From the NCBI RefSeq assembly GCF_017302315.1, contig NZ_JAFLDT010000004.1:62001-126000 (forward strand): DNA of 64,000 nucleotides, given 5' to 3'. A model generated the notes under the pieces. That model did no database searches and had not been told where the DNA came from. It worked only from the letters and a program-made list of their open reading frames with translations. The first letter of the stretch is position 1. Each line of letters begins with the position of its first letter. Both the position numbers and the translations under genes were made by a program. Of this stretch, positions 61,390-64,000 are shown one piece after another. Source of the DNA: Zoogloea sp. (GTDB lineage Bacteria > Pseudomonadota > Gammaproteobacteria > Burkholderiales > Rhodocyclaceae).

Positions 61390-62904
61390 ATGGCTGAAAC
61401 ACATCGCAAGTTGAGTTTTGTCCAGCGTGCCTTTCGCCCCAAGCCCGATGATCTGGGGCGGAGCGTGGCCCAGGGGGCTGCACTGACCTTTCTTGGTATC
61501 GGTATTCGCACTGCGATTACCTTTGGATCGATGGCTGTGCTTGCTCGTCTGTTGACGCCTGCTGACTTTGGTCATGTGGCGATGGCAACAGTTGTTACCG
61601 AACTGGCCGCTCTTTTTGCAAATTTCGGTTTTGGCGCCATCCTGATTCAGCGTCTGCGCATATCCCGTATCCAGATCGATACGATGTTCTGGTCTGCCTG
61701 CGTGCTCGGCGTTCTTCTGACCCTGGCTGTGCTGGTCACTTCCTTGTTTGCGGGGAAGCTCTTCAACGATCCGGTGGTGGGAGAGTTGTTGCAGGTCATG
61801 GGGGTGATGTTCATCCTGGAGGAGTTGACGGTCGTTCCCCGTAGTCTGCTTACGCGCATGCTCATGTTCCGGCAGGACATGGTGGTGCAGATCGGCATGA
61901 TGTTGATCCGCGCTGGTGCCGGTATCTTCCTGGCGTGGTCTGGCTGGGGCGTTTGGAGTCTAGCCATGGCCTCCCTCGCGGGCTCCACGGCACAGATGCT
62001 GGCCTATACCTTTGTCACCGGGTATCGTCCGAGGCTGCGCTTCAGCCGCAGTTTTCTGGCGAATACCTGGCGTACCAACGGGGGCTATTTCGGGAATGGC
62101 TTTCTTTTCTATGCCAATGCCAACCTCGATCTGTTCTTGATTGGGCGTTTGCTGGGAGCAGGGGCGCTTGGTTATTACCAGAATGCCCGTGCGCTTACGG
62201 ATGAAATCCGCGCCCGTATTGCCATTCCGTTGCAGCAAGTGCTGTTTCCGGCATTTTCGGCACTCCAGCATGACATGGATCGATTTCGCGCAGGTATCCT
62301 GCGCAGTGGGCGCCTGCTGTCCCTGGCTGTCGTGCCAATCGGCTTCGGGATCGGTGCCGTTGCCGATGAGCTGGTGCCGCTGTTGTATGGTGATCAATGG
62401 CTGGAGATGATTCCCATCCTGAAAATCATTTCGGTCGGTTCCGGTCTGCGCGCGGCGACGACCATCGGTATCCCCATTTTCAACGCCACCAATCGCTTGG
62501 GCTTGTCATTCCGCCTGTACCTCGCCAATACCGTCATTTGCCTTGGCGCGATCGTGGTGGGGAGCCTGTGGGGGCTCACCGGTGCCGCCTATGCGGTATT
62601 GTTCGGGACCGGGGTGGCTCTGGTGTTCTTTCGCATATCGATCGGGTTGGTGGGTATGGATACCCGCGATCTGGGACGTATCCTCGGTGCGCCGACCGTG
62701 GCTTCCGTCCTCATGTTCGTGGCGGTGGCGGTGGTGCGCGTCCCGGTGCTTGCTGTGACCGACTCGATCGCGCTGCAGATGGCTATCCTGGTGACAGTCG
62801 GCGTGGCAGCCTATGTTGTCTCCATATTGCTGATCGCTCCTGCCTATGTGGGTGACTTGCGAGATTTGTTGACTAAGTTTGCGTCCCGCCACAAGGCGGC
62901 GTGA
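61390..62904 (+). CDS. MOP-superfamily polysaccharide flippase (Wzx/PST type)
   Basis: This 504-residue protein with about 12-14 membrane helices belongs to the polysaccharide transporter family (LARLLTPADFGHVAMATVV, GYYQNARAL, YGDQWLEMIPILKII). It moves the lipid-linked repeat unit to the periplasmic face and is the likely Wzx of this locus. The ATG at 61390 lacks a clear ribosome site. A three-codon frame (ATGACGATTTGA, 61379-61390) ends on the first base of this ATG and may couple translation. Confidence 0.92.
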   Translation: MAETHRKLSFVQRAFRPKPDDLGRSVAQGAALTFLGIGIRTAITFGSMAVLARLLTPADFGHVAMATVVTELAALFANFGFGAILIQRLRISRIQIDTMFWSACVLGVLLTLAVLVTSLFAGKLFNDPVVGELLQVMGVMFILEELTVVPRSLLTRMLMFRQDMVVQIGMMLIRAGAGIFLAWSGWGVWSLAMASLAGSTAQMLAYTFVTGYRPRLRFSRSFLANTWRTNGGYFGNGFLFYANANLDLFLIGRLLGAGALGYYQNARALTDEIRARIAIPLQQVLFPAFSALQHDMDRFRAGILRSGRLLSLAVVPIGFGIGAVADELVPLLYGDQWLEMIPILKIISVGSGLRAATTIGIPIFNATNRLGLSFRLYLANTVICLGAIVVGSLWGLTGAAYAVLFGTGVALVFFRISIGLVGMDTRDLGRILGAPTVASVLMFVAVAVVRVPVLAVTDSIALQMAILVTVGVAAYVVSILLIAPAYVGDLRDLLTKFASRHKAA

Positions 62905-62938
62905 AGGTCTTGGCCCACAAGGTGATTTGAGAGAGTTC

Positions 62939-64000
62939 ATGTCGCAGCCCACCGTTAGCGTCCTGGTTCCCACGTTCAACCGGGTCAACTACATCGCTGA
63001 ATGCCTTGATAGCCTTCTTGCCCAAACGGTCCCACCGCTTGAGGTCATCGTGATTGATGATGGCTCGGAAGACGGTACTGCCGATCTGCTGGCGTCCTAC
63101 GGTCATCGGATCCGCCACATCCGGAAGGAGAATGGTGGCAAGCCGACCGCCGTGAATCTGGGTATCGAGGAGGCCCGGGGAGACCTGATCTGGATCTTCG
63201 ATGATGATGACGTGGCGCTGCCCGATGCCATCGAGACCCGGCTCGCGGCCCTGGCTGGCTGCCCGGACGCGGGTTTCGTCTATAGCCCGCATTACTACGG
63301 GAGCGATGGTCCGGACGGACGCATCGTTCGGGGACGCCTGCATGCGGTGCCGGAGCACGACCCTGACTGCTTCTTTGCCGAGCTGATGCTGGGCTGCTTT
63401 TTCCATCTTGCGACTGCCCTTGTGAAACGTGAGGTGTACCTGCAACTGGGTGGCTTTGATACGCAGCTACTCAGTTCAGAGGATTACGATATGCAGCTTC
63501 GGCTGGCCTGCACCCAGAAGGCCGTGCGCTCGTCGGCACCCTGCTTCATATTTCGTCAGCATTCGGGGCTGCGCGGTGCCAAGGCGATCCGCTATGTGGG
63601 GGCCGATCGCAGCAAGGTGTTTCGCCGCTTCGACCAGCGAGTCGGGCGCAAGCTCAGGGCCGATGTCGATCTCCGGGACTATCTGCCGCGTCATGCGGGG
63701 AAGGGTGACGAGGGTAGTGTGCGCGAGGCCGCGTTACTGGCCCGGATGCAGGTCATGGCAAGCAAGGGATGCCTCCCGGAGATGCTTGAGGACTTGCGGG
63801 CCGTGCTTGCGCTGACGGATGGAAAACCGGCGCAGGGCGCCGCAATGGTGCGCAAGGCCGTATGCACTGGCTACGCCTGGTCGGCGATGGAGGACAACTG
63901 GCCGGACTTCCTGGCCTCGCTTTCGGAGCTCAAGGCCATGCCGGGTGGGCGAGGCATGGTCCGGGCAATGGCCCTTGGATGCCTGGCTATGGCAAAAGGC
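62939..64000 (+). CDS. GT2-family glycosyltransferase (partial, runs off right edge)
   Basis: The frame from the ATG at 62939 stays open to the window end (354 codons). The N-terminus VSVLVPTFNRVNYIAECLDSLL and the acidic IDDGSEDGT and WIFDDDDVAL motifs are those of a GT-A family 2 inverting glycosyltransferase that uses a metal-bound nucleotide sugar. The C-terminal part beyond about 230 residues is less typical, perhaps an additional helical domain. GAGAG stands upstream. It follows the flippase and belongs to the EPS locus. Confidence 0.9.
   Translation, partial: MSQPTVSVLVPTFNRVNYIAECLDSLLAQTVPPLEVIVIDDGSEDGTADLLASYGHRIRHIRKENGGKPTAVNLGIEEARGDLIWIFDDDDVALPDAIETRLAALAGCPDAGFVYSPHYYGSDGPDGRIVRGRLHAVPEHDPDCFFAELMLGCFFHLATALVKREVYLQLGGFDTQLLSSEDYDMQLRLACTQKAVRSSAPCFIFRQHSGLRGAKAIRYVGADRSKVFRRFDQRVGRKLRADVDLRDYLPRHAGKGDEGSVREAALLARMQVMASKGCLPEMLEDLRAVLALTDGKPAQGAAMVRKAVCTGYAWSAMEDNWPDFLASLSELKAMPGGRGMVRAMALGCLAMAKG

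Noticed and set aside
35658-64000. PEP-CTERM substrate protein inside the EPS locus
   Set aside because: None of the complete proteins ends in a PEP motif followed by a membrane helix and basic residues.

Overview
The window is GC-rich chromosomal DNA from a betaproteobacterium, most likely of the order Rhodocyclales (Zoogloea/Thauera/Azoarcus group). This rests on the conserved betaproteobacterial run ndk-rlmN-pilW-rodZ-ispG-hisS-yfgM-bamB-der-hfq-hflX-hflK-hflC-hisZ-purA, a DctS/DctR-controlled TRAP transporter, ccoIS, and a large exosortase A (XrtA/PEP-CTERM) exopolysaccharide locus like those of floc-forming bacteria. No insertion sequence, prophage, integrase, CRISPR array or rRNA operon was seen.

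Left part (1-12.1 kb): murJ (cut by the left edge) lies divergent from accA-tilS. Next comes a C4-dicarboxylate module: dctS-dctR on the minus strand, divergent from dctP-dctQ-dctM, which ends in a strong intrinsic terminator. ccoI and ccoS (copper supply and assembly of cbb3 oxidase) follow without the oxidase structural genes. Directly after ccoS is a perfect FNR/ANR box, a matching -10, a structured ~110-nt non-coding stretch and a textbook terminator. This is a strong candidate for an anaerobically induced small RNA and is the least expected element in the window.

Central part (12.5-35.5 kb): housekeeping genes. ndk, rlmN and a tightly overlapping chain lead to der. hfq has its own promoter and heads hflX-hflK-hflC-DUF2065-hisZ-purA. 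Three identical tRNA-Leu(CAG) genes on the minus strand each have their own promoter and terminator. They are followed by rnr, rlmB, a HugZ-like gene, and a small envelope module (LolA-like protein, ABC ATPase, DUF1302 barrel) that has no permease.

Right part (35.6-64 kb): an exopolysaccharide/XrtA locus. It encodes an outer-membrane export protein, a chain-length regulator, a tyrosine kinase with a Gly-Tyr repeat tail, an outer-membrane protein, an ATPase, a polysaccharide deacetylase, a FemAB-like protein, an exosortase A-EpsI fusion, four GT-B-type glycosyltransferases, two asparagine-synthase-type amidotransferases, a GDP-mannose 6-dehydrogenase, a membrane-bound transglutaminase-like protein, a CapK-like AMP ligase, a WaaL/Wzy-like ligase or polymerase, a second deacetylase, a CelD/BcsL-type acyltransferase, a flippase and a GT2 enzyme cut by the right edge. 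Together they predict synthesis, flipping, polymerisation and export of a modified, probably uronamide-containing polymer, coupled to exosortase sorting of PEP-CTERM proteins encoded elsewhere. The initiating sugar transferase, the PrsK/PrsR regulators and any PEP-CTERM substrate are not in the window.
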